A stretch of 64,000 bases of DNA from an uncultured Bacilli bacterium. Its GTDB lineage: Bacteria > Bacillota_I > Bacilli_A > RF39 > UBA660. The notes under the pieces were generated by a model. It worked only from the letters and a program-made list of their open reading frames with translations, was not told where the DNA came from and did no database searches. The stretch is taken from positions 186,001-250,000 of the forward strand of contig CAKOSZ010000001.1 in NCBI GenBank assembly GCA_934119955.1, read 5' to 3'. This document shows positions 10,021 to 18,657 of this stretch, one piece after another. Position 1 is the first letter of the stretch, and every line of letters starts with the position of its first letter. The translations under genes were made by a program, and so were the position numbers.

Positions 10021-10215
10021 CTACAATCCAACTAATTTAAGTATAATTAATGAAATAAGTCCTGGTATATCTAGCAAAACAACTGTTAGAATAGTAATAA
10101 AGTTGATGGGAATTGTAATATTAAATGTAACAGCAATTAAATTATAAGCATATAAAAGAAAACCTGCTAAAACTATTTTTTTTAAGTATTTTAAAATTAT
10201 TTTCATATATTTCAC
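10021..10215 (-). CDS. bofA: BofA-family small membrane protein
   Basis: This 64-residue, almost wholly hydrophobic protein has two membrane spans and the family pattern IPINFITILTVVLLDIPG. The pattern corresponds to the conserved PxNxxT...GxPG of BofA, the inhibitor of pro-sigma-K processing in Bacillus. The location just after recR is also where bofA lies in Bacillus. The start is GTG 10215: AGGTGG is 6 nt upstream, while the in-frame ATG at 10206 is too far away. No other sporulation gene is visible in the window, so the role may differ. Confidence 0.78.
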   Translation of the reverse strand: MKYMKIILKYLKKIVLAGFLLYAYNLIAVTFNITIPINFITILTVVLLDIPGLISLIILKLVGL

Positions 10216-10254
10216 TTATAACCACCTATAAATAGATATGAAAAAGTAGTATTA

Positions 10255-10851
10255 TTATGATATTTTCTTACGATTATCAAATGCTTTTTCTAAGGTTATA
10301 GCGTCAACATATTCCATATCTGCTCCCATTGGTATACCGGATGCTAATCTTGTTATTGATATACCCGTATCTTTTAAAACGCTATTAATATAAAGCGCTG
10401 TCATTTCTCCTTCTAAGCATGGTTTTACGGCTATTATTATTTCATTAAATTTTTCATTATTAATTCTATTTATTAATTTATCAAGTCTAATATCCTCAGG
10501 ATTTATTCCATCAAGTGTTGATATAAGGCCATTTAAAACATGATATATACCACGATATACACCCAATTTTTCAATAGCAATTATAGTCTTAGGATCTTCA
10601 ACAACACATAAAGTTTTCTTTTCACGAGTAGGATCTGTGCAAACAAAACACTCATCTTCGTCAGTAAAATTACCACATACTTTGCATCTTTTAATTTTAA
10701 CTTTCATGGTTTTGATTGAATCTGCTAAAAAATCCGTTTGAATTTTATCAAGATTTAAAAGATGCAAAGCCATCCTTTCAGCTGTTTTATCACCTATTCC
10801 AGGTAAATATTTAAATGCTTCTATAACATTTTGAATACTTTTAGGGTACAT
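10255..10851 (-). CDS. recR: Recombination mediator RecR
   Basis: RecR (198 aa) works with RecF and RecO to load RecA on gapped DNA. Visible parts are a helix-hairpin-helix (YLPGIGDKTAERMA), a four-cysteine zinc finger (CKVCGNFTDEDECFVC) and a Toprim domain (LCVVEDPKTI, EIIIAVKPCLEGEMTA). The C-terminal Walker-B-like part includes RLASGIPMGADMEYVD. It follows ebfC by 2 nt in the standard dnaX-ebfC-recR operon; the ribosome binding site AGGATT overlaps the end of ebfC. Confidence 0.97.
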   Translation of the reverse strand: MYPKSIQNVIEAFKYLPGIGDKTAERMALHLLNLDKIQTDFLADSIKTMKVKIKRCKVCGNFTDEDECFVCTDPTREKKTLCVVEDPKTIIAIEKLGVYRGIYHVLNGLISTLDGINPEDIRLDKLINRINNEKFNEIIIAVKPCLEGEMTALYINSVLKDTGISITRLASGIPMGADMEYVDAITLEKAFDNRKKIS

Positions 10852-10853
10852 TT

Positions 10854-11153
10854 TTAAAATAATCCTGGCATAGCACTTGTGTATTTACCCATTTTCTTTT
10901 CAGTTTCTTTGTCTACTTGTTTAAAGGCATCATTTATTGCTACCATTATCATATCTTCTAGTATATCTAAATCATCCACACTAAAATCTTCATCTTTTTT
11001 TATTTCAACTTTTAACACTTCTTTTTTACCATTTACTCTTACTGTTACTAAATCACGAGTAGAAGTAAATTCCATTTTATCTATTTCCTCTTTACTTTTT
11101 AACATATCTTTTTGTAAACTTTGAGCCTGTCTCATTAACGCTTGCATATTCAT
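10854..11153 (-). CDS. ebfC: YbaB/EbfC-family nucleoid-associated protein
   Basis: A 99-residue DNA-binding protein. It starts MNMQALMRQAQSLQKDM and holds the alpha-beta-beta-alpha core, including VTVRVNGKKEVLKVEIK and a C-terminal MGKYTSAMPGLF tail, all typical of the family. It forms dimers that bind DNA. It lies between dnaX and recR with only 2-nt gaps, so it is clearly part of one operon (yaaK position in Bacillus). Confidence 0.95.
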   Translation of the reverse strand: MNMQALMRQAQSLQKDMLKSKEEIDKMEFTSTRDLVTVRVNGKKEVLKVEIKKDEDFSVDDLDILEDMIMVAINDAFKQVDKETEKKMGKYTSAMPGLF

Positions 11154-11155
11154 AA

Positions 11156-12853
11156 TTAATCATTTCCTTTCTCTACTTGGACGTATTCGCTACCAAATAC
11201 ATCTATTGCTTTTTGTACTAAACTACCATAACACAAATTATCATCTTTGTAAACTTTTTCTTGATAAGTTATCATTTCTTCTGTTTCATCTTGATAGTTG
11301 TAGTAATTATCATTCATATGAATTTTATAATTATCTACTTCTTTTTTAAATTCATCCATTGTAATAACAACTATCTTGTAATCAACATCAGTTATTTTTT
11401 TAATCAAATCTAAGCATTTATTAAATTTAGAATAAATTTTATCTAGAACACTTTCGTACTTAGTAACTAAAATTATATTTTTATTACTAACTACTCCTAT
11501 TGTTGTATCCTTTAAATATCCTGCTACTTCTTTATAATCTGGATTTGTAATATAATCAGTTAATTTATTCCATTTTTCTAGAAGAACATTTTTTAAACTT
11601 TTACTTGCCATAGCGAAGGTATTATTTATTCTCTGTCTTTCAACATTTTTATTCAATAAGTAATTTTTTGAAGACTCATCCGCTTTTTTTGCATTTCCCT
11701 CTATTTTTTGTTTTAATAAAACATTATTTTCAACTTTTTTTATTTCTTGGGAAATTTGAGGGCTTGTTTTTGATGGTGTAACTATTTGGACTGTATCTGT
11801 AGAAGGCTTGCTAACCTCTTCTAAATTCATATATTCTAGTAACTTAACTTCCATTATTATTTTACGATTAGCTGCTTCTTTTAATAAGTTATATATATCA
11901 TTGAAAACAAAGGTTAAATCATATAAAGTTTTAGGATCATATTTATTACTTTCTTTATTAGTATAATGTTCAACTAACAAATCTCTTAAACGTTCCATTA
12001 TTTTTTCTGTTAATTTTGTATAATCTAAACCATTATTTTCAAAAGTAGTTAATTTATCTAATACTTCTTTGTTATTTTTGTTAATTATATTTTCTATAAA
12101 AATATCTAAATCATTTTTTGAAACAAGACCATTGATGCTTAAAAAATCATTTAGAGTTATTTCTTGTAGAGAATATGATGCTAATTTATCTAGCATTCCA
12201 AGAGCATCACGCATTCCACCATCAGCATATATTGCAATTTCTTCTAAGGCTTCATCGGTTATTTTGATTTGTTCCAAATCAGCAATTTGTCTTAACCTTT
12301 TAACTATTCCCTCTTTGGATATTCTAGTAAATGTTAAACATTGGCATCTAGACACAATTGTTGTTGGTACCTTATAAAACTCCGTAGTAGCTAAAATAAA
12401 TATTACATGACTAGGTGGTTCTTCAAGTGTTTTTAAAAGAGCATTAAAGGCACTAATTGATAACATATGAACTTCATCTATAATATAAACTTTATATTTT
12501 AATTTACTTGGAACAAGATTAATTTTACTTTTAAGTTCTCTTATTTCATCTACTCCATTATTACTAGCAGCATCTATTTCAATTATATCAGCAGAGTTTT
12601 CTTCTATGTCTTTACAATTTTCACATTCATGACAAACTGAAAAATCTTCTTTCAAATTTAAACAATTAACTGTTTTAGCAAGCAATTTTGCAATTGTTGT
12701 TTTTCCTGTTCCGCGTGGTCCTGAAAAAAGATAAGCATGAGATATTTTGTTTTCTTTTAAAGAATTAGTAATTATTTTTAAAATATTTTTTTGATCAACA
12801 ACATCACTAAATTTAGAAGGTCTATATTTTCTATATAATGCTTGATATTCCAT
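11156..12853 (-). CDS. dnaX: DNA polymerase III tau/gamma subunit
   Basis: Clamp-loader ATPase, 565 aa. It has Walker A GPRGTGKTT near residue 44, a zinc-binding cluster ending CHECENC, Walker B IDEVHML, and sensor/arginine-finger VSRCQCLTF. The C-terminal third, rich in Lys and Asn, corresponds to the tau part that contacts the polymerase. It starts at ATG 12853 behind AAAGGGTGG. A TATAAT hexamer lies about 20 nt upstream of that site, so the dnaX-ebfC-recR-bofA-holB series may have its own promoter. I see no obvious slippery site for programmed frameshifting. Confidence 0.97.
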   Translation of the reverse strand: MEYQALYRKYRPSKFSDVVDQKNILKIITNSLKENKISHAYLFSGPRGTGKTTIAKLLAKTVNCLNLKEDFSVCHECENCKDIEENSADIIEIDAASNNGVDEIRELKSKINLVPSKLKYKVYIIDEVHMLSISAFNALLKTLEEPPSHVIFILATTEFYKVPTTIVSRCQCLTFTRISKEGIVKRLRQIADLEQIKITDEALEEIAIYADGGMRDALGMLDKLASYSLQEITLNDFLSINGLVSKNDLDIFIENIINKNNKEVLDKLTTFENNGLDYTKLTEKIMERLRDLLVEHYTNKESNKYDPKTLYDLTFVFNDIYNLLKEAANRKIIMEVKLLEYMNLEEVSKPSTDTVQIVTPSKTSPQISQEIKKVENNVLLKQKIEGNAKKADESSKNYLLNKNVERQRINNTFAMASKSLKNVLLEKWNKLTDYITNPDYKEVAGYLKDTTIGVVSNKNIILVTKYESVLDKIYSKFNKCLDLIKKITDVDYKIVVITMDEFKKEVDNYKIHMNDNYYNYQDETEEMITYQEKVYKDDNLCYGSLVQKAIDVFGSEYVQVEKGND

Positions 12854-13006
12854 AATACCACCCTTTCACAGTTATTATTATATAATAAAAACAACTAATT
12901 TCAAAGAAGTTTAGTTACTTTTTTACAAATTTATTTTTTTGTTATTCTTATTATTTAAAAACATTTTTATTTTATTTTTTTAGAAATATATTTTTTTAAA
13001 GAAAGT

Positions 13007-13034
13007 AAATTTTAGCCTTTTAGAAGGCAAATTT
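13007..13034 (-). terminator. Possible hairpin downstream of tadA
   Basis: The minus strand forms AAATTTGCCTT-ctaa-AAGGC followed by TAAAATTT, a five-base GC-containing stem with an AT extension, about 85 nt after the tadA stop. The tail is not a clean U-run, so termination is only possible. The rest of the 265-base tadA-dnaX gap shows nothing else convincing. Confidence 0.35.
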
Positions 13035-13118
13035 AAAGTTTTTCGTAAAAAACATATGAATATACTATTTTTCTTTTTTGAAAGATTTCAAACACATTTA
13101 CGTGAGTATTAGAACGTA

Positions 13119-13580
13119 TTATTGTTTATTTTTTCTTTGTTTTTGAAAAAATTGTTTCAAGATTGTTGAACATTCATTTTCTAACACATGTTCTTTTATT
13201 TGTAAATTTCTTTTATTAAGACTTTCTTTGAAAATCATTTCTACTATTTTTTTATTATTCAAATCATTTGTATCAGCACCTATTACTAATTTATTAATTC
13301 TTGATTGAATAATAGCACTAGCACACATTGGGCACGGAAATAAACTAACATACATAGTACAATCATCAAGTCTCCAATCACCAATTTTTTTACTTGCTTC
13401 TAATATTGCTAATATTTCTGCATGACTTATTATGTTGGCATCTGTTTCTTTTTGATTAAAACTAGATGCTATAACCTTATCATCACAAACTATTATTGCC
13501 CCAACTGGAACTTCGTTTTTTAAAAATGCAGTTTTAGAATTTTCTAAGGTTATTTTCATATAGTATTCATCTTTATCCAT
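13119..13580 (-). CDS. tadA: tRNA-specific adenosine deaminase TadA
   Basis: TadA converts A34 to inosine in tRNA-Arg(ACG). The zinc-dependent deaminase motifs are SHAEILA (His and catalytic Glu, near residue 52) and PCPMCASAI (two Cys, near residues 80-84). I use ATG 13580 (153 aa, the normal length): it has AGAAGTGAT upstream, while the longer frame to a GTG at 13613 would run into the SRP RNA. The gene lies 25 nt after the SRP RNA gene, and the two are probably on one transcript, as tadA and scr are neighbours in Bacillus. Confidence 0.95.
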   Translation of the reverse strand: MDKDEYYMKITLENSKTAFLKNEVPVGAIIVCDDKVIASSFNQKETDANIISHAEILAILEASKKIGDWRLDDCTMYVSLFPCPMCASAIIQSRINKLVIGADTNDLNNKKIVEMIFKESLNKRNLQIKEHVLENECSTILKQFFQKQRKNKQ

Positions 13581-13604
13581 AACATCACTTCTTTTTATAA
13601 AATA

Positions 13605-13680
13605 AAAGTGCACATAAAAGAGTTATGTTAAGGCTGCTATCTTCCGATCCTGACCTGGTTCCATTTCTTTTATTGCACGA
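13605..13680 (-). ncRNA. ffs: Signal recognition particle RNA (4.5S-type, short)
   Basis: The minus strand carries the near-invariant SRP helix 8 signature, CCAGGTCAGGATCGGAAG followed by ATAGCAGCC. It is flanked by arms that pair (GTGCAATAAAAGA against TCTTTTATGTGCAC, one bulge), giving a hairpin of about 75 nt. This is the short form without the Alu domain found in Bacillus. A strong promoter ends 5 nt upstream. The ends are set from the pairing and may be off by a few bases. Confidence 0.9.
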
Positions 13681-13685
13681 TTAAT

Positions 13686-13714
13686 ATATTACAATATTTT
13701 TTGATTTTAGACAA
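13686..13714 (-). promoter_or_regulatory. Sigma-A-type promoter of the SRP RNA
   Basis: On the minus strand TTGTCT (13714-13709) is followed by a 17-nt spacer and TAATAT (13691-13686). The predicted start at about 13679 is exactly where the SRP RNA stem begins. tadA probably shares this promoter. Confidence 0.8.
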
Positions 13715-13951
13715 GTAGTTTTTGCATTTTTTTGTTTTTTTATTAATAAAAAATAGTATCTTTCAAAAAAATTGAAAATTATTATTATTATTATTAACAT
13801 TACAGATTTATATGACAAAGTCTGTAATTATCTAAATATATATGATAACGTTTCTTGAAAAAATATTTTTAACTTTTAAATTTATATCAATTCTTTTAAT
13901 TTTGTTATAATGTTTTAAAATGTTTCGTAAAAAAGTTTAAAATGAGGATAC

Positions 13952-14001
13952 AAAAAAGAAGAAATCTTACTAAATAAATATTTGTAAGTTTTTCTTCTTT
14001 T
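13952..14001 (-). terminator. Terminator of gyrA
   Basis: Starting about 20 nt after the gyrA stop, the minus strand folds as AAAAGAAGAAA-AA-CTTAC, an A/T loop, then GTAAGATTTCTTCTTTT running into T residues. The stem has about 15 pairs with a small internal loop. The remaining 13.72-13.95 kb stretch is AT-rich without visible genes. Confidence 0.75.
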
Positions 14002-14020
14002 ACATTATATTTTTAATAAA

Positions 14021-16693
14021 TTAATTGTCATTTGATTCATTTGGTGAAACTTCCGTTGATGTTTCTTGATTAACATCAGCATTTTGAATATTAGCAGTTT
14101 TTTCTTCATCTTGCTTATCAATTAAAGCAACTGTTGATACTTTTTGACCTTCTTTCAAATTAATTAATTTTACTCCCTGAGTATTACGGCTATAAACTGA
14201 TACTGATTCCAAAGATATTCTAATTAACATTCCTGAATCAGTTATCATCATTGCATCTTCATTTCCAGTTATAGCATTTAAAGAAATTAAGTTACCTGTT
14301 TTTTCAGTTAGTTTTAACGCTTTTACACCTTTACCACCACGTTTACATAAACGATAATCATCTATCATATTCTTTTTACCATAACCATTTTCAGATACAA
14401 CCAACATTTGACTATCTTGATTCTTTTTAGCAACTACGCTTCCAATTACATAAGAAGAATCAACATTAATTCCTTTAACACCTGCGGAATTTCTGCTTAA
14501 AGGTCTTAAATCTTGTTCATTAAAGCGAACTGCCATTCCTTGAGAAGAACCAATTATTACTTCTGACTCACCATCTGATTTTTCAACATTTACTAATTCG
14601 TCATCTTCTTTTAAGATTATTGCTATCTTACCATTTGTTCTTATATTTTCAAATTCTTTAATATTTACACGTTTTACTAAACCATTCTTAGTTACAAATA
14701 TTAAATACTTATTTGGCTCATCATCATAGCGAATTACTAAAACTGATTTAATAAATTCATCTTTATCAAGAGATAGGACATTAATAATCGGAATTCCTTT
14801 GGATTGTCTAGAAAATTCTGGTATTTCATAACCTTTAACTCTGTAAACACGACCCTTATTTGAGAAGAATAAAATATAGTCATGGGTTCTAGCAGTCAAT
14901 AACTTAGAAACAAAATCCTCTTCATTGGTAGCCATTCCTTTGACACCCATTCCTCCTCTTTTTTGAGTTTTGTAAGTATCAATTAGCATTCTTTTAATAT
15001 AGCCTTTATTTGTTAAAGCAATGCAAATATCCTCAACTGGAATTAAAGATTCATCTTCAATATAATCTATTGCTGTCATATCAATGGATGTTCTTCTATC
15101 ATCTGCATATTTTTTCTTAATTTCAAGCATTTCTTCTTTAATTATATTCAAAACACGTTCCATAGAACCTAAAATATCTTTAAAATCTGCAATTTTTAGT
15201 AGCAATTCGTTTAAATCTGCTTCAAGTTTTTCTCTTTCAAGACCGGTTAAACGACGTAAACGCATTTGCATTATGTTGCTGGCTTGAATATCATCAAGAC
15301 CAAAATTACTAATTAATGAAGCCTTTGCCTCATCATCATCATGAGCACCACGAATGATTTTAATAACTGCATCAATATTATCAAGAGCAATCTTTTGCCC
15401 TTCTAACAAATGAACAGTTGCTTCTGCTACTTTCAAATCATACCTAGTTCTTCTAATAATAACTTCCTTTTGATGCTCTATATATTTAGCAATTATATCT
15501 TTTATACCTAATGTTTTTGGCGTTTGACCATCAAGTACTAGAAAAATTATTCCATAATTAAGTTGAAAATTAGTATGTTTATATAAATTATTCAATACAA
15601 CTTGTGGGTTAGCATCTTTTTTTAAAGTAACTGTAATCTTAATACCATCTTTTAAATCCGTATGATAATCTGCTATTCCTTCTATTACTTTATCTCGTAC
15701 AAGTTCTGCAACTTTATTTTTAAGTTCCATTGTATTAACACCAAAAGGAACCTCGGTTATTACAATATTGCTATGATTACCTTTTTCTTCTATTTCAGCC
15801 CTGCTTCTAATCGTAATACTTCCACGACCTGTTTCATAGGCTTTTTTTATTCCAGAATTTCCTAAAATAATTCCTCCTGTTGGAAAATCAGGTCCTTTTA
15901 TATATTTCATTAAATCAAGCGTATCAATATCTGGGTTATCTATATATGCAATACAACCATCTATTACTTCCCCTAAATTATGAGGTGGTATATTAGTTGC
16001 CATACCAACAGCAATTCCCATTGAACCATTTACTAAAACATTAGGAAACCTTGAAGGCAACACATCTGGTTCTTTTCTTGTTGCATCAAAGTTATCATTC
16101 ATATTTACTGTATCTTTATTAATATCACGTAAAAGTTCAAGTGATATTTTTGATAATCTCGATTCTGTGTAACGCATTGCTGCTGCACCGTCACCTTCAA
16201 TATTACCAAAGTTACCATGACCATCTATCAACATATATCTTTGATTAAAATCTTGGGCAAGTCTTACCATTGCTTCATATATACTAGAATCACCATGAGG
16301 ATGATAATTTCCCATAACCTCACCAACAGTTTTAGCACTTTTTCTATGCGGTTTATCAGGCGTATAACCAGACTCATACATACTCCATAAAATTCTTCTA
16401 TGAACTGGTTTTAAACCATCTCTTAAATCAGGTAAAGCACGTGATTTTATAACACTTAAAGAATACTCCAAGAAGGAAGTTTTAACTTCTTCAACAATAT
16501 TATTATGATCCAGTCTATCTCTTTCATGAAAATAATCACTTGAATCAACTGGTTTATGTTTTTGCATGGTGTCAATTTCTTCATTATTAATTTCCTCACT
16601 ATTTTCTTCATCTACTATGCTATTATTCTCTAAAGCATCTTCCTCGGCTCTATTTAAAAGTTCATTTATATCTTTATCTTCATTATTTTCCAT
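14021..16693 (-). CDS. gyrA: DNA gyrase subunit A, with acidic N-terminal extension
   Basis: The 890-residue type II topoisomerase subunit cuts and rejoins DNA. The catalytic Tyr is in AAMRYTESRL near residue 172. The quinolone region reads HPHGDSSIYEAMVRLAQ, with the susceptible-type Ser and an acidic residue. Six C-terminal beta-pinwheel blades and the GyrA box (TQKRGGMGVKG) follow. About 60 residues precede the usual start (NIVEEVKTSFLEYS). They are acidic, rich in Glu, Asp and Asn, and the ATG 16693 has an excellent AGGTGGTGAT, so the extension seems real. A 35-residue tail rich in Glu, Asn and Ser also extends the C-terminus. It lies 29 nt after gyrB. Confidence 0.97.
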   Translation of the reverse strand: MENNEDKDINELLNRAEEDALENNSIVDEENSEEINNEEIDTMQKHKPVDSSDYFHERDRLDHNNIVEEVKTSFLEYSLSVIKSRALPDLRDGLKPVHRRILWSMYESGYTPDKPHRKSAKTVGEVMGNYHPHGDSSIYEAMVRLAQDFNQRYMLIDGHGNFGNIEGDGAAAMRYTESRLSKISLELLRDINKDTVNMNDNFDATRKEPDVLPSRFPNVLVNGSMGIAVGMATNIPPHNLGEVIDGCIAYIDNPDIDTLDLMKYIKGPDFPTGGIILGNSGIKKAYETGRGSITIRSRAEIEEKGNHSNIVITEVPFGVNTMELKNKVAELVRDKVIEGIADYHTDLKDGIKITVTLKKDANPQVVLNNLYKHTNFQLNYGIIFLVLDGQTPKTLGIKDIIAKYIEHQKEVIIRRTRYDLKVAEATVHLLEGQKIALDNIDAVIKIIRGAHDDDEAKASLISNFGLDDIQASNIMQMRLRRLTGLEREKLEADLNELLLKIADFKDILGSMERVLNIIKEEMLEIKKKYADDRRTSIDMTAIDYIEDESLIPVEDICIALTNKGYIKRMLIDTYKTQKRGGMGVKGMATNEEDFVSKLLTARTHDYILFFSNKGRVYRVKGYEIPEFSRQSKGIPIINVLSLDKDEFIKSVLVIRYDDEPNKYLIFVTKNGLVKRVNIKEFENIRTNGKIAIILKEDDELVNVEKSDGESEVIIGSSQGMAVRFNEQDLRPLSRNSAGVKGINVDSSYVIGSVVAKKNQDSQMLVVSENGYGKKNMIDDYRLCKRGGKGVKALKLTEKTGNLISLNAITGNEDAMMITDSGMLIRISLESVSVYSRNTQGVKLINLKEGQKVSTVALIDKQDEEKTANIQNADVNQETSTEVSPNESNDN

Positions 16694-16722
16694 TGTATCA
16701 CCACCTATACATTTCTATATTT

Positions 16723-18657
16723 TTATATATCAAGATTTTGAACATTCCAAGCATTCTCTTCTATAAATTTTCTTCTTGGATCAACTTCATCACCCATAAG
16801 TTTCTCAAAAATCGCATCTGCTGCAACACAATCGTCTACTGTAATTTTTCTTAAAACTCTGGTATTTATATCCATTGTTGTTTCATATAACTCAGGAGCA
16901 TCCATTTCTCCTAAACCTTTCATACGAGCAATTTCTACTTTGCTTCTAGTTGTTTCAGGTAATGATTTTAAATAAGCATCTAACTCATCATCATTTAAAA
17001 CATATTTTCTCACTTTACCATGCATAATACGATATAAAGGTGGTTGAGCAGCATAAACGTGACCTGCTTCAACAATAGGTTTAAAGAAACGATAAAATAA
17101 AGTTAATAATAATACTCTAATATGTGAACCATCTACATCGGCATCAGTCATAATTATTATTTTGTCATATCTTAATTTTGATAAATCAAAATAATCACCT
17201 ATCCCTGTACCAAAAGCAGTTATGATTGATTTAATTTCTTCATTACCAAGTGCTCTATCTACTCTGGCTTTTTCAACATTTAAAATTTTTCCCCTCAAAG
17301 GTAAAATTGCTTGGGTCATAGAATCTCTTCCTAATTTGGCAGAACCACCAGCAGAATCTCCTTCGACTATAAATATTTCAGAAATAGTAGGATCTTTACT
17401 TTTACAATCTGATAATTTTCCAAAAAAGTTAGTTGTTGCCATTTCACTTTTTCTTGTTGCTTCTCTGGCTCTTTTAGCAGCCATTCTAGCATTTCTAGCA
17501 AGAATTGATTTCCCAATAATCGTCTTTGCTTCCTCTGGATTTTCAAGTAAAAATCTTTCAAATCCTTCAGCAAATACACTGTCTGCTAAATCTTTTACTT
17601 CGCTATTTCCAAGACGACCTTTGGTTTGACCTTCAAATTGAGGATTTGGATGCTTACAGGAAATAATCATTGTTAATCCTTCTTTAACATCATCATCTTT
17701 TAAATTCTCATCTTTTTCTTTTAATAAGTTTTTACTACGGGCATATTTATTAATTACTCTTGTCAAAGCTCTTTTTACCCCATCTTCGTGTGTACCACCA
17801 TCATGGGTATTTATATTATTTACAAATGAATAAATATTTGATTGATAAGAAGTATTATATTGCATTGCAACTTCGAAAAACACTCCATTTTTTTCACCAT
17901 TTAAATGAATTATATCATTATGAAGAGGTGTTTTACCTTGGTTAATAAATCTAACATATTCACTTATACCACCTTCATAAACAAAAGTTTCACCTGTTGT
18001 ATCCTCTAAATCTCTATCATCACGTATTGTTAGTTTTAATCCTCTATTTAAAAATGCTAATTCACGAATTCTAACTTTTAAAGTATTATAATCATATATA
18101 TCAGTATCAAATATTTCAGGATCTGGCTTAAATGTTACAGTTGTTCCTGTTCTACTTGGCGCACAATCACCTATAACATGCAATGGTTCCGTTGTATGAC
18201 CACCATTTTCAAATCTTACCTTATAAATTTTACTATTTTTATAAACTGTTACTTCTACCCATTTTGATAAAGCATTTACAACTGAGGCACCTACTCCGTG
18301 TAGACCACCAGAAACTTTGTATCCTCCGCCTCCAAATTTACCACCTGCATGAAGTACAGTGTAAACTGTTTCAACCGTTGATATCTTTGTTTTTGGATGA
18401 ACATCTACTGGTATTCCTCTTCCATCATCTTTTACAGTAATAGAATTATCTTTGTTAATAACAACTTCAATATTTTTACAATAACCTGCCAATGCTTCAT
18501 CAATAGAATTATCAACTATTTCCCAAACTAAATGATGAAGACCTTTAACATCGGTTGTTCCAATATACATACCAGGTCTTTTTCTAACTGCTTCTAATCC
18601 TTCTAAGACTTGAATATCCGAAGCATCATAATGACTAGTTACTTTTTCTTCTAACAT
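16723..18657 (-). CDS. gyrB: DNA gyrase subunit B
   Basis: ATPase subunit of gyrase. It has a GHKL ATP site (EIVDNSIDEALAG near residue 46, GGLHGVGASVVNAL near 110), the transducer, and TOPRIM with EGDSAGGSAK near 430 and metal-binding DADVDG near 505. The C-terminal QRFKGLGEM-type motif reads ARMKGLGEM. I choose ATG 18657 (644 aa): AAAGGTGGTG stands 6 nt upstream, whereas an in-frame ATG at 18684 lies before that site. The start overlaps the end of recF by 23 nt, so recF, gyrB and gyrA are one operon. Confidence 0.97.
   Translation of the reverse strand: MLEEKVTSHYDASDIQVLEGLEAVRKRPGMYIGTTDVKGLHHLVWEIVDNSIDEALAGYCKNIEVVINKDNSITVKDDGRGIPVDVHPKTKISTVETVYTVLHAGGKFGGGGYKVSGGLHGVGASVVNALSKWVEVTVYKNSKIYKVRFENGGHTTEPLHVIGDCAPSRTGTTVTFKPDPEIFDTDIYDYNTLKVRIRELAFLNRGLKLTIRDDRDLEDTTGETFVYEGGISEYVRFINQGKTPLHNDIIHLNGEKNGVFFEVAMQYNTSYQSNIYSFVNNINTHDGGTHEDGVKRALTRVINKYARSKNLLKEKDENLKDDDVKEGLTMIISCKHPNPQFEGQTKGRLGNSEVKDLADSVFAEGFERFLLENPEEAKTIIGKSILARNARMAAKRAREATRKSEMATTNFFGKLSDCKSKDPTISEIFIVEGDSAGGSAKLGRDSMTQAILPLRGKILNVEKARVDRALGNEEIKSIITAFGTGIGDYFDLSKLRYDKIIIMTDADVDGSHIRVLLLTLFYRFFKPIVEAGHVYAAQPPLYRIMHGKVRKYVLNDDELDAYLKSLPETTRSKVEIARMKGLGEMDAPELYETTMDINTRVLRKITVDDCVAADAIFEKLMGDEVDPRRKFIEENAWNVQNLDI

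Noticed and set aside
17222..17629. Long plus-strand open frames opposite gyrB and other minus-strand genes
   Set aside because: They mirror the codon structure of the real genes, lack ribosome sites and have hydrophobic, unrecognisable products.
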